Shown: piece by piece, positions 1 to 8,364 of the stretch | How the letters are laid out: the number at the start of each line of letters is the position of its first letter | Position numbering within the stretch: position 1 is the stretch's first letter | NCBI RefSeq assembly: GCF_022049065.2 | Contig: NZ_CP095744.1 | Span: forward strand, 868,001 to 932,000 | DNA from: Niallia sp. Man26 | GTDB taxonomy: Bacteria; Bacillota; Bacilli; Bacillales; Cytobacillaceae | Direction of reading: 5' to 3' | DNA length: 64,000 bases | Made by a program: the position numbers and the translations under genes | The notes under the pieces: model-generated | What the model was told of the DNA's origin: nothing | Databases searched by the model: none | Seen by the model: only the letters and a program-made list of their open reading frames with translations

Positions 1-769
1 GCTCCAAAGAACCTACATTTAACTTCTTCCCATCTGCCAGTATTACCTTGACAGACTCTCTTTGCTTAATAAAGGAATCAGCTTTTTCATCAGTTTCAGC
101 AACAGCTACTGTCAATGCCACTATAAATTGCCCTCCACCAGCCGGTGAAAACTGCTTAAACCGTTCTCTTGCTTCTTTTAGAACATTTTGCTCTCCATTT
201 ATAAAGTAAGCAAACACAAAGGATATTCCAAGTTTTGCAGCCAGTTCTGCACTTTCTGCACTTCCTCCAAGAAGTATAAGATCTGGTCTCACCCTTGGAG
301 TAGGAGCAGCCACTAAATCTAAGTCACGCTCCTTATGGTAAATATATTGCTTTAAATCAGCCAGTTTTTCTTCAAAAGACTTTTGGGCTTCTACTTTGTC
401 TTCCTGCAGTGCTTTTGTAGATAAGTTTAAGCCACCTGGTGCTTTGCCCACACCAAGATCGACTCTTCCTGGAGCGAGCGATGAGAGCACATGAAACACT
501 TCGGCAACTTTATATGGGCTGTAATGCTGTAGCATTATGCCCCCAGAACCGACTCTAATATTTTTAGTAGTTGCCAGCAGAAAGCCGATTAAGCTTTCTG
601 GTGCAGACCCAGCTAATTGACCGTTATTATGATGCTCTGAAACCCAAAAACGATGATAGCCCAACTGATCAGCTGCCTGTGCTAACCTCACCGTATTTTG
701 GAGCCCCTGTTCTGCTGTTTCTCCTTCACCAACAGGACTCTGATCAAGAATGCTTAATTTAAATGCCAT
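1..769 (-). CDS. LLM-class flavin-dependent oxidoreductase (partial, runs off left edge)
   Basis: The minus-strand reading frame is open from the ATG at 769 to the window edge, about 256 codons. The N-terminus reads MAFKLSILDQSPVGEGETA, followed by an RFWVSEHHN segment; both are typical of bacterial luciferase-like (LLM) flavin monooxygenases of the small 'alkanal monooxygenase-like' group. Such enzymes use FMNH2 supplied by a separate reductase to oxidise an organic substrate. AGGTG lies 6 bases upstream of the start. It sits 5 bp downstream of an SsuE-type FMN reductase in the same direction, so the two probably form a two-component monooxygenase operon. The substrate cannot be inferred. 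The C-terminus is missing only because of the window edge. Confidence 0.85.
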   Translation of the reverse strand, partial: MAFKLSILDQSPVGEGETAEQGLQNTVRLAQAADQLGYHRFWVSEHHNNGQLAGSAPESLIGFLLATTKNIRVGSGGIMLQHYSPYKVAEVFHVLSSLAPGRVDLGVGKAPGGLNLSTKALQEDKVEAQKSFEEKLADLKQYIYHKERDLDLVAAPTPRVRPDLILLGGSAESAELAAKLGISFVFAYFINGEQNVLKEARERFKQFSPAGGGQFIVALTVAVAETDEKADSFIKQRESVKVILADGKKLNVGSLE

Positions 770-774
770 ATTTT

Positions 775-1305
775 TCACCTCACGATTGATTTAACAAATT
801 GGGATAATGATTCATTTAATCTTGATATTGTTTCATCTGCCAGCGTAAAAGTATTATCATCCTGCTTTGTCACTTGTGTATCCTGTATATAGACACCGCC
901 ATTTATATTTGTTGTTCCTAAGTTGATCAGCACCGGTTTAAGCACATAATCGATCACTAATAGATGACCGTATGTACCTCCTAAAGCTAGTGGGAGCACT
1001 GCCTTGTCTTTTAAAGCCTTCTGTGGCATAAGGTCAATATATGTTTTCAAAATACCAGAGTACGCTGCCTTATACACTGGGGTTAGAAAGATCACACCAT
1101 CACTCTTTTCAATTAATTGATTTACCTCTTGAATTTTCTCATTTTTGAAATCGGCCTTGATTAATGCTTCACTTGGAAGCTGATGAACTTGAATAATTTC
1201 AACATCAATACTGTTGCTTTTCAAAAATTCCTCTGCATAATTCAATATGCCTGTTAAACGAGAGTGAATAGAATTCCCACCAGCTACGATTGTAATTGTC
1301 GGCAT
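775..1305 (-). CDS. NAD(P)H-dependent FMN reductase, SsuE-like
   Basis: A 176-aa flavodoxin-fold protein. It begins MPTITIVAGGNSIHSRLTGIL (phosphate-binding loop after strand 1) and contains GVIFLTPVYKAAYSGILKTYID near residues 70-90, the typical FMN-binding and dimer segment of SsuE/NADPH-dependent FMN reductases. Length matches the family (about 175-190 aa). The start has a good ribosome site (AAGGGGAAG). It is the first gene of a minus-strand pair with the LLM oxidoreductase and is divergent from a LysR regulator, so it probably supplies FMNH2 to that monooxygenase. SsuE-type pairs often work in sulfur scavenging, but that role here is inference. Confidence 0.85.
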   Translation of the reverse strand: MPTITIVAGGNSIHSRLTGILNYAEEFLKSNSIDVEIIQVHQLPSEALIKADFKNEKIQEVNQLIEKSDGVIFLTPVYKAAYSGILKTYIDLMPQKALKDKAVLPLALGGTYGHLLVIDYVLKPVLINLGTTNINGGVYIQDTQVTKQDDNTFTLADETISRLNESLSQFVKSIVR

Positions 1306-1454
1306 TTTACTTCCCCTTTCGAAATTCCCTCTAAACCACTTGGATTAGTTGATAATATAGATTATAATAAAGCAAATAATTCAGAAAGTATAATCAGTAA
1401 AATTAATGTTGGGATTCAGAATTACTAAATTTATAACTTAAAGAGGTGTTTAAC

Positions 1455-2357
1455 ATGGAGATTCGTGCAATCCGCACATTCACGACAATTGTAAAATATG
1501 GAAACTTTTTAAAGGCGGCAGAAGCATTAAATTATTCGCAGCCAACAATTACACTTCATATTAAACATCTGGAGGAAGAAGTCGGCGAAAAACTGCTAGA
1601 GCGAGGCAAAACATTAAAAATGACAGAAGCTGGCCGGCTGTTTTATGAACGCGCCAATGCTTTATTAAGAGAGTATGATCGCCTTGATAAAACATTGCAG
1701 GACTTGGAAGGCGGTTTGGCAGGTTTAATTCGCATTGGTGTTTCAGAGCCTACAGCAAGTCTTGAACTCCCAGCCATTATCGTTGATTTTGTTGAAAAGT
1801 TTCCAAAAGTAGAAATTTCTCTTCATGTTGCTGATGCCAATACATTAAGTACAATGCTTTATCAAGACGAGATTGATTTTGCCATTTGCGGAGCACCGGA
1901 AGTTTCGATGGAGAATGTATTTAAACCGTTATATTATGATGACATTGTTCTGCTAGTTTCTGAGTCGCATCCGCTTACTGAAAAGGGAATAGCAGAAGTG
2001 GAGGATTTACTGGAGGAGACCATTCTATTTACACCTCATAATTGCCCGATAAGAATAAAAATTGAACAAACAATTGTAGAGAAAATCGGTACAAATTATA
2101 AAAAGCTTGAGATTTCGAGCAGTATGGCACACAAGCATTATGTTCAGGCTGGCCTAGGGATATCTCTTTTTACCCGTACAGCTCATTCCTTCCCCTTTCC
2201 TGGCACAAAAGTATTAGAGATTAATGGGATAGACGCTGCACCTGTAATCGGGCTATTACGAAGAACAAACAATTTAAACGGCAAAGCCTCCACACATTTA
2301 TTATCATTAATTGAAGAAGCCTTCTTGAAGAAGAATATATTGCAAAAAAATGTTTAA
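1455..2357 (+). CDS. LysR-family transcriptional regulator
   Basis: A 300-aa LysR regulator. The N-terminal winged helix-turn-helix (residues about 1-60; AIRTFTTIVKYGNFLKAAE, then LNYSQPTITLHIKHLE) is followed by the usual periplasmic-binding-like effector domain, with IRIGVSEPTASLELP at about residue 90. I chose ATG 1455 because AGAGGTG ends 6 bases upstream; a GTG at 1446 overlaps that site. It is divergent from the FMN reductase/LLM oxidoreductase pair with about 150 bp between, so it is the likely regulator of that pair. It resembles the CysL/YtlI group, but the effector is unknown. Confidence 0.85.
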   Translation: MEIRAIRTFTTIVKYGNFLKAAEALNYSQPTITLHIKHLEEEVGEKLLERGKTLKMTEAGRLFYERANALLREYDRLDKTLQDLEGGLAGLIRIGVSEPTASLELPAIIVDFVEKFPKVEISLHVADANTLSTMLYQDEIDFAICGAPEVSMENVFKPLYYDDIVLLVSESHPLTEKGIAEVEDLLEETILFTPHNCPIRIKIEQTIVEKIGTNYKKLEISSSMAHKHYVQAGLGISLFTRTAHSFPFPGTKVLEINGIDAAPVIGLLRRTNNLNGKASTHLLSLIEEAFLKKNILQKNV

Positions 2358-2373
2358 ACTTATTTACAAAATA

Positions 2374-2397
2374 AAAAAGGGCTATCAAGCCCTTTTA
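2374..2397. terminator. Bidirectional rho-independent terminator
   Basis: AAAAGGGCT / AGCCCTTTT, a 9-bp stem with a 4-nt loop, lies between the convergent LysR gene and the YdcZ-like gene. It overlaps the YdcZ stop codon and has T-runs on both strands. Confidence 0.8.
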
Positions 2398-2868
2398 ACT
2401 TGCTTTCTTTAACACTCCAGAAACGTTACCTTTCTTGCTGTCGCCTAACTTAAACATTAAAATACCGCCAATAATAATCAATACCCCTAGCTGCTGTTTA
2501 AAGGTGAATGGAATAGGCTCTGTACCGAACCAGCCAAAAGTATCAGATAATACAGCAAAACCGAGTTGTGCAAACATCACTATTGCAATAGCGTATGTTG
2601 GCCCAAGCAGCTTTACTCCTTTCGTTACACAATAAACGACACCGACACCAATAAAGCCGCTAAATAAATACCATAGCTCCATATTAGAAAAGTCAAAAAG
2701 GCTTTTCCCTTCCACAGCTAAACCAATGAAGAACGATGCAGCAAATCCCATTCCAAGAACTAATGTCGTAGTTGTCCATGAGCCAGCTTTCACCATCACT
2801 TTGTTATTAAAAATATTTTGCACTCCAACAAGCGCTCCTGCCATAATAGCCAGTATCATTCCCAGCAT
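2395..2868 (-). CDS. DMT-superfamily membrane protein, YdcZ/DUF606 type
   Basis: A 157-aa integral membrane protein with about five hydrophobic segments. The N-terminus MLGMILAIMAGALVGVQNIFNNKV is characteristic of YdcZ (DUF606) members of the drug/metabolite transporter superfamily, which are roughly half the length of EamA transporters. It follows a Crp/Fnr regulator by 11 bp, and a second YdcZ paralogue lies upstream of that regulator on the same strand. YdcZ proteins are often encoded in pairs and may work as heterodimers. Substrate unknown. Confidence 0.8.
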   Translation of the reverse strand: MLGMILAIMAGALVGVQNIFNNKVMVKAGSWTTTTLVLGMGFAASFFIGLAVEGKSLFDFSNMELWYLFSGFIGVGVVYCVTKGVKLLGPTYAIAIVMFAQLGFAVLSDTFGWFGTEPIPFTFKQQLGVLIIIGGILMFKLGDSKKGNVSGVLKKAS

Positions 2869-2879
2869 AATATTCCTCC

Positions 2880-3581
2880 TTATTGTTCGTAAATATTATC
2901 CTTTGCCATCTTCATAAGTCCAGCACTGTCTTTAATCGTAATAACACCTTTCTTTTTCTCTATTAACCCGTCCAAACAGAATTGTTTTATTACCCGATTC
3001 ACATGCCGATAGCTTGTGCCGATGAAGTTAGCTAAATCCTTTAAATCAAGCCAATCCAGTTTTTCAGCTACTGTATGTTCTTTCGTTGTTGAAACAGAAA
3101 GTAAATAGCTAGCCAGTCTGACTTCAACTGGGTACATTAAATTAAAACTCATCGTCGTGGACTTTCTGTAAAATTTATGAGATATAATATTGAGCAGAAA
3201 CTGAAGAAATTCAGCATCGTTATAACCATATCTTTTAAGCCATTCAAAACTGATTCCAACCATCATTACACTATCCGACACAGCCTCTACAGTATTGAGT
3301 AGTTCTGCTCCATTTACGAACTCTACATCACCTATAATCTCTAGCGGCTGCTTGAAGGACAAAATAAGTATTTTACCATCCAAGGAAGTTGTATATACTT
3401 TAATCTTGCCGCTAACTAGCACGTAAAGGAAATGTGCTGATTCTCCTTGTGTACAAATTGTTTCCCCTTGCTCAAATTCACATAACAGAGCATGCTTTAT
3501 TAAATGCTCATTAAAAACGGCTGTTAATCCATATTGCTCCAAAAAAGAATTTAGCTTTACATCATCTTTCCATTCCTTCAT
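2880..3581 (-). CDS. Crp/Fnr-family transcriptional regulator (YeiL-like)
   Basis: A 233-aa regulator. A cyclic-nucleotide-binding-like beta-roll occupies about residues 25-125 (CEFEQGETICTQGESAHFLYVLVSGKIKVY), then a long helix and a Crp-type winged helix (LDLKDLANFIGTSYRHVNRVIKQF) near residues 175-195. There is no Cys cluster of the Fnr [4Fe-4S] type. Its order between two YdcZ genes suggests it controls them. The first 10 codons lie in a tandem 154-bp duplication, but the gene is intact, with GGGAG before the ATG at 3581. Confidence 0.8.
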   Translation of the reverse strand: MKEWKDDVKLNSFLEQYGLTAVFNEHLIKHALLCEFEQGETICTQGESAHFLYVLVSGKIKVYTTSLDGKILILSFKQPLEIIGDVEFVNGAELLNTVEAVSDSVMMVGISFEWLKRYGYNDAEFLQFLLNIISHKFYRKSTTMSFNLMYPVEVRLASYLLSVSTTKEHTVAEKLDWLDLKDLANFIGTSYRHVNRVIKQFCLDGLIEKKKGVITIKDSAGLMKMAKDNIYEQ

Positions 3582-3859
3582 TCATACTCCCGCCAGTCAC
3601 AGTTTTAATAACAATACTCCACCTATCATCATCGCAATTCCTATAAAATCAGCAGCTCTTAATTTACGCTTCTCCATTCCAAACCAGCCATTTATGTCTA
3701 TTATATAGCTTTACATCATCTTTCCATTCCTTCATTCATACTCCCGCCAGTCACAGTTTTAATAACAATACTCCACCTATCATCATCGCAATTCCTATAA
3801 AATCAGCAGCTCTTAATTTACGCTTCTCCATTCCAAACCAGCCATTTATGTCTATTATA
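3552..3859. repeat. Tandem direct duplication, 2 x 154 bp
   Basis: Bases 3552-3705 are repeated immediately at 3706-3859 with no difference that I can see. The unit carries the 5' end of the Crp-like gene and the last ~100 bp of the upstream YdcZ-like gene. Because it spans the junction, both genes stay intact and the repeat only adds a spacer with a decoy crp start. Before duplication the genes would have been about 15 bp apart. Perfect identity suggests a recent event or an assembly artefact. Confidence 0.9.
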
Positions 3860-4176
3860 AATGTTAGCAAAAGCTGGGATATGAGAACAAATGATACAGT
3901 AAATGTAACACCAATATGCTTTATTGCTTCCATATTACTAAACAGGATTATCGCTGCAAATGCTCCCCCAAACCAATAGATAGGCTGAACATTTCCAACA
4001 CTTTTCCAATTTATATCTTTAGAAAAATAAAGAATTATTAAAGCCAGCACAAATCCAGAGAACTGAGTTAAACTGGCTGTTTGCCAAATACCAATATCCT
4101 CCCGTATATTGGCATTTGCTATATTCTGAATTGTAATAAAAACACCGCCAAGTAACGCAAAAAGAATACCCTTCAT
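3751..4176 (-). CDS. DMT-superfamily membrane protein, YdcZ/DUF606 type (second paralogue)
   Basis: A 141-aa membrane protein starting MKGILFALLGGVFITIQNIAN, the standard YdcZ N-terminus, with GGAAGG upstream of the ATG at 4176. An upstream ATG at 4236 would add 20 residues including a charged EEEGWKDK stretch and is less likely. It has four to five hydrophobic helices and ends MMIGGVLLLKL. It is the first gene of a YdcZ-Crp-YdcZ set. Its 3' end lies in the second copy of the 154-bp repeat, and the first copy repeats its C-terminal sequence without a start. Transport substrate unknown. Confidence 0.75.
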   Translation of the reverse strand: MKGILFALLGGVFITIQNIANANIREDIGIWQTASLTQFSGFVLALIILYFSKDINWKSVGNVQPIYWFGGAFAAIILFSNMEAIKHIGVTFTVSFVLISQLLLTFIIDINGWFGMEKRKLRAADFIGIAMMIGGVLLLKL

Positions 4177-4312
4177 CTTATCCTTCCACCCTTCTTCCTC
4201 TATTAAATAGAAAAACAAGTAAGTTAGAAAGGACATATGTCCCTTTTTAAAATATACGTTCGACTGCAGTCATATACAGTTATATCCACCCATATATATT
4301 TCAAAAGAACAT

Positions 4313-4373
4313 AAAAAAACCCAGCATCGCATCAGGAGAGATATCCCTCTCTCCAAGCACAATGTCTGGGTAA
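4313..4373 (-). terminator. Terminator of the tubY-like gene
   Basis: A long hairpin: ACCCAG at the left pairs with CTGGGT at the right, with an inner GGAGAG/CTCTCC helix. On the minus strand it is followed by a run of seven T. It lies just after the stop of the gene ending at 4385. Confidence 0.7.
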
Positions 4374-4384
4374 CTAATTTAACA

Positions 4385-5335
4385 TTATTCAACCGTTTCA
4401 AGATCGGCAGCAGCCTCTATCATTCTGCCACTGTTGCTGTCAGAAAGCATATATTTTTGCTGTTCTGTAAGAACTAACAGTTTCTTTTCATCTTCAGTCA
4501 ACTTCGTAACTAAAGATTCCCTTTTTTCACTGTATGCTTGTATATCTGATTTCAGCTGCGCTATTTGGTCTTTTATAGCATCCATCCGTTTTTCCTTTAG
4601 CTGCTTATCTACTTCATCTGTGATTAAGGGCTCATCATCACTTTCCTTTTTAAACAAGGAAAATATCGAGGTCTTTTGTTTTTTCCTTAATGAGGCAACC
4701 ATAATATGATTCTGCCGATCTAGTAAATAATCCTGATAGGCAGATGATTCTAATTGCTTAATTTCCTGATTACTTTCACTCATTTCTCTTTCAAGCTGGG
4801 TAATTTCATATTTCAGCTGATTTACGGAACGATCCATCGAAAGGATTTCAAGCAGCAAGTTTTGATAGTTCATATTACTGTTATATAAATAATTTACTGC
4901 CTCTTTAAAGTTAGAAATTTGTTCAAGCAAAGCATCGTTTGAACTCTTTCTATTGGATTCAAATGTAGGCTCGGCACCTAATTCCACCAACAGCTGGTTT
5001 GTTGTCATCCCTACCTTTTCCATTAATAATGAAATAAGGTGAATCCTAAATATAGTTATGTAATTCAGGCGATAGTACCTACCGTGCTTTTGCGGTTTAA
5101 TGTATATATCAGAAAGTTCACTCCGTAAATAATGCCTAATAGTGGCATCATCTCTGCCTATAAATTCGCTAGCCTTAATCGCTACATAATGAGTATCTGG
5201 ATTAATGGATAAGATTGAATCTGTCCAAATATCCTCTTCAGAAGTATGGGATAATGCTAGATTATAAATTTGGTCAAATTGAAATTCTTCTAGTAATAAT
5301 TCCTTTAATTCCTCACGTTGATGTTTATCTTCCAC
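4385..5335 (-). CDS. MerR-type HTH and coiled-coil protein, putative TubY-like partition regulator
   Basis: About 316 aa from GTG 5335, chosen because GGAGGTGA lies 5-8 bases upstream; the frame stays open 10 codons further to a GTG at 5365. The N-terminal third has a MerR-like segment (IKASEFIGRDDATIRHYLRS, then GRYYRLNYITIFRIHLI). The C-terminal two thirds are heptad-rich coiled coil (LKYEITQLEREMSESNQEIK and later charged helices), with a short FSLFKKESDDE linker. This architecture is that of TubY, an accessory protein described in type III (TubZ) partition systems, which supports the name, as does its position on the same strand 1.1 kb beyond tubZ. I infer that it binds one of the repeat arrays. 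A generic plasmid-encoded MerR/coiled-coil protein remains possible. Confidence 0.55.
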   Translation of the reverse strand: MEDKHQREELKELLLEEFQFDQIYNLALSHTSEEDIWTDSILSINPDTHYVAIKASEFIGRDDATIRHYLRSELSDIYIKPQKHGRYYRLNYITIFRIHLISLLMEKVGMTTNQLLVELGAEPTFESNRKSSNDALLEQISNFKEAVNYLYNSNMNYQNLLLEILSMDRSVNQLKYEITQLEREMSESNQEIKQLESSAYQDYLLDRQNHIMVASLRKKQKTSIFSLFKKESDDEPLITDEVDKQLKEKRMDAIKDQIAQLKSDIQAYSEKRESLVTKLTEDEKKLLVLTEQQKYMLSDSNSGRMIEAAADLETVE

Positions 5336-5399
5336 TTTGCTCACCTCCAGTTGCTCAAAAACCACTTTATTTGATTTTACACTTAGTTTCTAAAAAAAT

Positions 5400-6250
5400 C
5401 AAAGCTTGTAAACGGTATTTTTACGGTTCGTTTACGAATTTTCTCTTTATAAATCTATATAATTGCAACGTTGTATTTACGTTGAAGAGAAGTTGTTTAT
5501 CGATTTGGAAAACATAAACACCTCAATTCATTTCGTAAATAAACATAATATTTACGAAATTGACCAACTATACAAATCAAAAAACGTCGTAAACCCTCGT
5601 TTTACGAACCACTTACGAAAATAACTTAGTTATCAACGTATATTATTTACGTAATTCGTACGTAAAGTAAATCATTCAACGATACTTCAATCTCATCAAC
5701 CACTATTCAATTTACGTAAATATAACTTAGTTTTTACATAAAGATACTTTTTACGAGATGTTTACGAATTATAAAATGACTTGCACTTTGTCAATTTACG
5801 TTAGCCGTACGATGGTATGTTTTTACATTTACATACTAGTTACGTAATTAAATTTTGGATTTATTATCATTTACGTAAACAAATACATTGGATTTACATA
5901 AAATACACTCTTACGAATCATCTACGATTTAAGTTATTGTAAATACATACGGTATTTATAGAATAATTACGTAAACGCAATATAGTTTCCAAATAAAGCT
6001 ATATAAATATAATATTATTTTTACGTAGTTTTACATATATAGTTTTCTGCTTTTTATGTAAATTATAGATTTACCTATCATTTACGATGGATTTTATATA
6101 TTAAGATCGTTAAAATCACATAAATATGAAGTTTTCTAATAGACAATTAAGCGAAGTTTTACGTATATGCACGAATGAAAAAACGGTATTTAAGTAGTCA
6201 TTTATATAAAAATATATACATTTACATAAATGGATTCATTTATGAATCGT
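5400..6250. repeat. TTTACG/CGTAAA motif array between tubY-like gene and tubZ
   Basis: This 1.1-kb very AT-rich gap has no convincing gene. It contains about 20 copies of TTTACG or CGTAAA, some joined as the palindrome TTTACGTAAA (5711, 5871), often in the contexts TTTACGAA and ATAACTTAGTT. In random DNA of this composition roughly one would be expected. Spacing is irregular. The motif recurs upstream of the candidate centromere (8850-9115). I infer a multi-site DNA-binding region, perhaps a second centromere-like or origin element recognised by the TubY-like or TubR-like protein. Confidence 0.65.
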
Positions 6251-6373
6251 TTACATTACAAAAAATACACCTACTAATACTAAATTAGGGGCAATATTGG
6301 TGGAAAAACAGCGAAAAGGGGCCTTACCAAGAAGTTTTAATAGGATAAACCTAATTAAATTCCTGTAAAACAA

Positions 6374-6407
6374 AAAAACTTCAGGCTTTATACCTGAAGT
6401 TTTCTTA
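6374..6407. terminator. Terminator downstream of tubZ
   Basis: AAAACTTCAGG and CCTGAAGTTTT form an 11-bp stem with a 7-nt loop. T-rich tracts follow on both strands, so it can end the tubRZ transcript (minus). Confidence 0.8.
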
Positions 6408-6474
6408 GAAAAGCCCAAATCCCAGTCTAAATGTACAATAGGAAAGGGGAATTCAATAGCTTTTACCTTTAAAA

Positions 6475-7911
6475 TTAGTCATCTAGCAAGCTTAAATCGA
6501 TATCATCTAAATCTATATCACTGTCAGTATCGTTTTTATCAGCCGGTTTTTCATTACTCATAAATTCTGCTAAGCCTAATTCTTCAAAATCAAGATCAAA
6601 ATCCTCATCATCATTGGCAGCAGCGATTGAGCTGATTACTGACTGCTGGTAGCTTACTTCCTGCTGTCTTGCTTTAAAATCTTCATATTCCTTTACTAAA
6701 CCTTTAGCTAAGCGTTCTGGAAGGGCATCAGCTTTAAAGAACGTATAAACACTCGTTGAAAAGTTGTTTTTTTCCTCCAAATATCCACTAAAAACTGTAC
6801 CGTTTAACGGAAGTTTTTCAATAATTTCTTCTCTGGCATCATCAATAAAAGAACTGCCAATATCATTGGATTTATCGAGGATTGCAAGCAGTCCAATATG
6901 ATGAATTCTTGCTGATGTATTCGTTTCTTTATCAAACAGCTGTATAGGCTGATGTAAATTACTGCTCTCGATCGCTTCTTTAAACATTGCAGTAACATCA
7001 TGACCATTTCTCACCGAATTGCTCGGCTTAGAAAATCTGCTGATAACAAGTGATCCTGTATGCTCCAGTACAACCCGTCTAAAGTCAGCACTATCAAAAG
7101 TGACCGCTGTTCCGCCGCCAGTAGTAGCAGTGTTCAATTCATGGAAAATCTCTGCGATTTCATTGTTTGCATAGTCTCTGTAGTTATCAATACCATTTCT
7201 GCTGTTTTCAGGCAGCTGTTTAAACTCATCATAAAAATGCTGATTGTCTGCAAAAACTACAAAAGCAACGCCTTTATTAGGGTTTTTTGCGATATCCCAA
7301 ATCTGTTGAGCAAAATTATTTACTTGTCGAAGGGCATCAGGACCATCCGCACGTGTAGGTATTGTCACAACAACACCAATCTTAATGAATTTTCTTCTTG
7401 CTCTAATAGAAGCTTCTTTTAAGTATTTCTTGGCATTTTCCTTTACTTCAGCATCACCGATTTCCTGACGAATTAGATTAAATTCTTCTATGATTTTCGG
7501 TTTGTTGTTGTAATCATAAAACTCCTCAATTGCTTTAACGATAGTAGAAGTGCCTGTTCCGCCGCCAAGACCAGCGAAGAACATAACTAGATCATCCTGC
7601 GGTCTGATTCTTTCTTGTATAAAGGACTTCAGCTTTTCCTTCGCTTTTTCATTTTTCTCTAATATATGTACAGCTTCTTCTGGGTTTTTGCCTAATCCGC
7701 CAAGCTCCAGGCTTACTCTGTTATTTGTAGATATGTTTTTTAAACCGGCTAAATCACCATCATTGCTGTTTAAAGCGATGCAATTGTAAACAGATGTATT
7801 ATCCTCTCTTTTAAAAGCAGCAAAACGGTCTGCCATCCTTGTTCCGGCTTGTCCAAATCCCACCATAGTGATATTTATTGCCGGCTGGTTCTTAGTGAAT
7901 GTTTTTGCCAT
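6475..7911 (-). CDS. tubZ: TubZ-like tubulin/FtsZ GTPase, plasmid segregation
   Basis: A 478-aa tubulin-superfamily GTPase. After an N-terminal beta strand (INITMVGFGQAGTRMADRF, about residues 12-30) comes the tubulin signature GLGGGTGTST near residue 115. TubZ assembles treadmilling filaments that move plasmid-bound TubR. The length is near that of known TubZ/RepX proteins (about 435-485 aa) and longer than Bacillus FtsZ. The ATG shares its A with the upstream tubR stop (TAATG), indicating translational coupling. Residues after about 435 form a strongly acidic Asp-rich tail ending DLSLLDD. Known plasmid TubZ tails act in filament or DNA/TubR contacts, so the acidic character is notable. FtsZ is excluded by the operon partner, divergence and context. 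Confidence 0.85.
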   Translation of the reverse strand: MAKTFTKNQPAINITMVGFGQAGTRMADRFAAFKREDNTSVYNCIALNSNDGDLAGLKNISTNNRVSLELGGLGKNPEEAVHILEKNEKAKEKLKSFIQERIRPQDDLVMFFAGLGGGTGTSTIVKAIEEFYDYNNKPKIIEEFNLIRQEIGDAEVKENAKKYLKEASIRARRKFIKIGVVVTIPTRADGPDALRQVNNFAQQIWDIAKNPNKGVAFVVFADNQHFYDEFKQLPENSRNGIDNYRDYANNEIAEIFHELNTATTGGGTAVTFDSADFRRVVLEHTGSLVISRFSKPSNSVRNGHDVTAMFKEAIESSNLHQPIQLFDKETNTSARIHHIGLLAILDKSNDIGSSFIDDAREEIIEKLPLNGTVFSGYLEEKNNFSTSVYTFFKADALPERLAKGLVKEYEDFKARQQEVSYQQSVISSIAAANDDEDFDLDFEELGLAEFMSNEKPADKNDTDSDIDLDDIDLSLLDD

Positions 7912-8327
7912 TATTTACGCAGCTCCTTGTCCTTCGATTTATTCTCGACTAGTTTGGCTATAAGCTGTTTTCCTCGATTTGTAAGAAACAGAAACTTATA
8001 GGGCTTAATTGCTTCATGATATATAAGCGACATAAACATAAGCTTATCTACCATTTTTTCTACATTTTTACGTTCAATGTTCGTAAATACTTCCTCATAT
8101 ACGTACTTGTTTTTGCCAACAGTTTTCCTGACAAGACGTTCAACTTTTACATTTTCAATTATATGACTTATAGACACACCTCGTTCTTTATTTCTTTGCT
8201 CCTCAATAGCTATGTACTGGAACACTTTAAGTAAGCTGGGGTCTTGGCCAATAATATCAATGAACATTGCCAGTACCTCATCACTAAACTTAACATGCTT
8301 ATGTAACTCATGAAGGTTATGATCCAA
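7911..8327 (-). CDS. TubR-like winged-helix DNA-binding adaptor
   Basis: About 138 aa from TTG 8327, chosen because AGGAGG ends 7 bases upstream; an in-frame ATG at 8345 overlaps that ribosome site. The protein is basic and predicted helical, ending in a winged-helix-like KPYKFLFLTNRGKQLIAKLVENK segment. It shows no simple database-style signature, as expected for the fast-evolving TubR family. The call rests on the 1-bp overlap with tubZ, the size and the repeat-rich tubC-like region immediately upstream. TubR binds tubC repeats as dimers, represses its operon and links the plasmid to TubZ filaments. Confidence 0.7.
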   Translation of the reverse strand: MDHNLHELHKHVKFSDEVLAMFIDIIGQDPSLLKVFQYIAIEEQRNKERGVSISHIIENVKVERLVRKTVGKNKYVYEEVFTNIERKNVEKMVDKLMFMSLIYHEAIKPYKFLFLTNRGKQLIAKLVENKSKDKELRK

Positions 8328-8364
8328 GAATCTTCCTCCTAACATATTACTTATAAACTCTATA

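Noticed and set aside
6475..7911. Chromosomal FtsZ
   Set aside because: Signature is tubulin-like, but the partner gene, repeats, acidic tail and lack of division genes point to TubZ.
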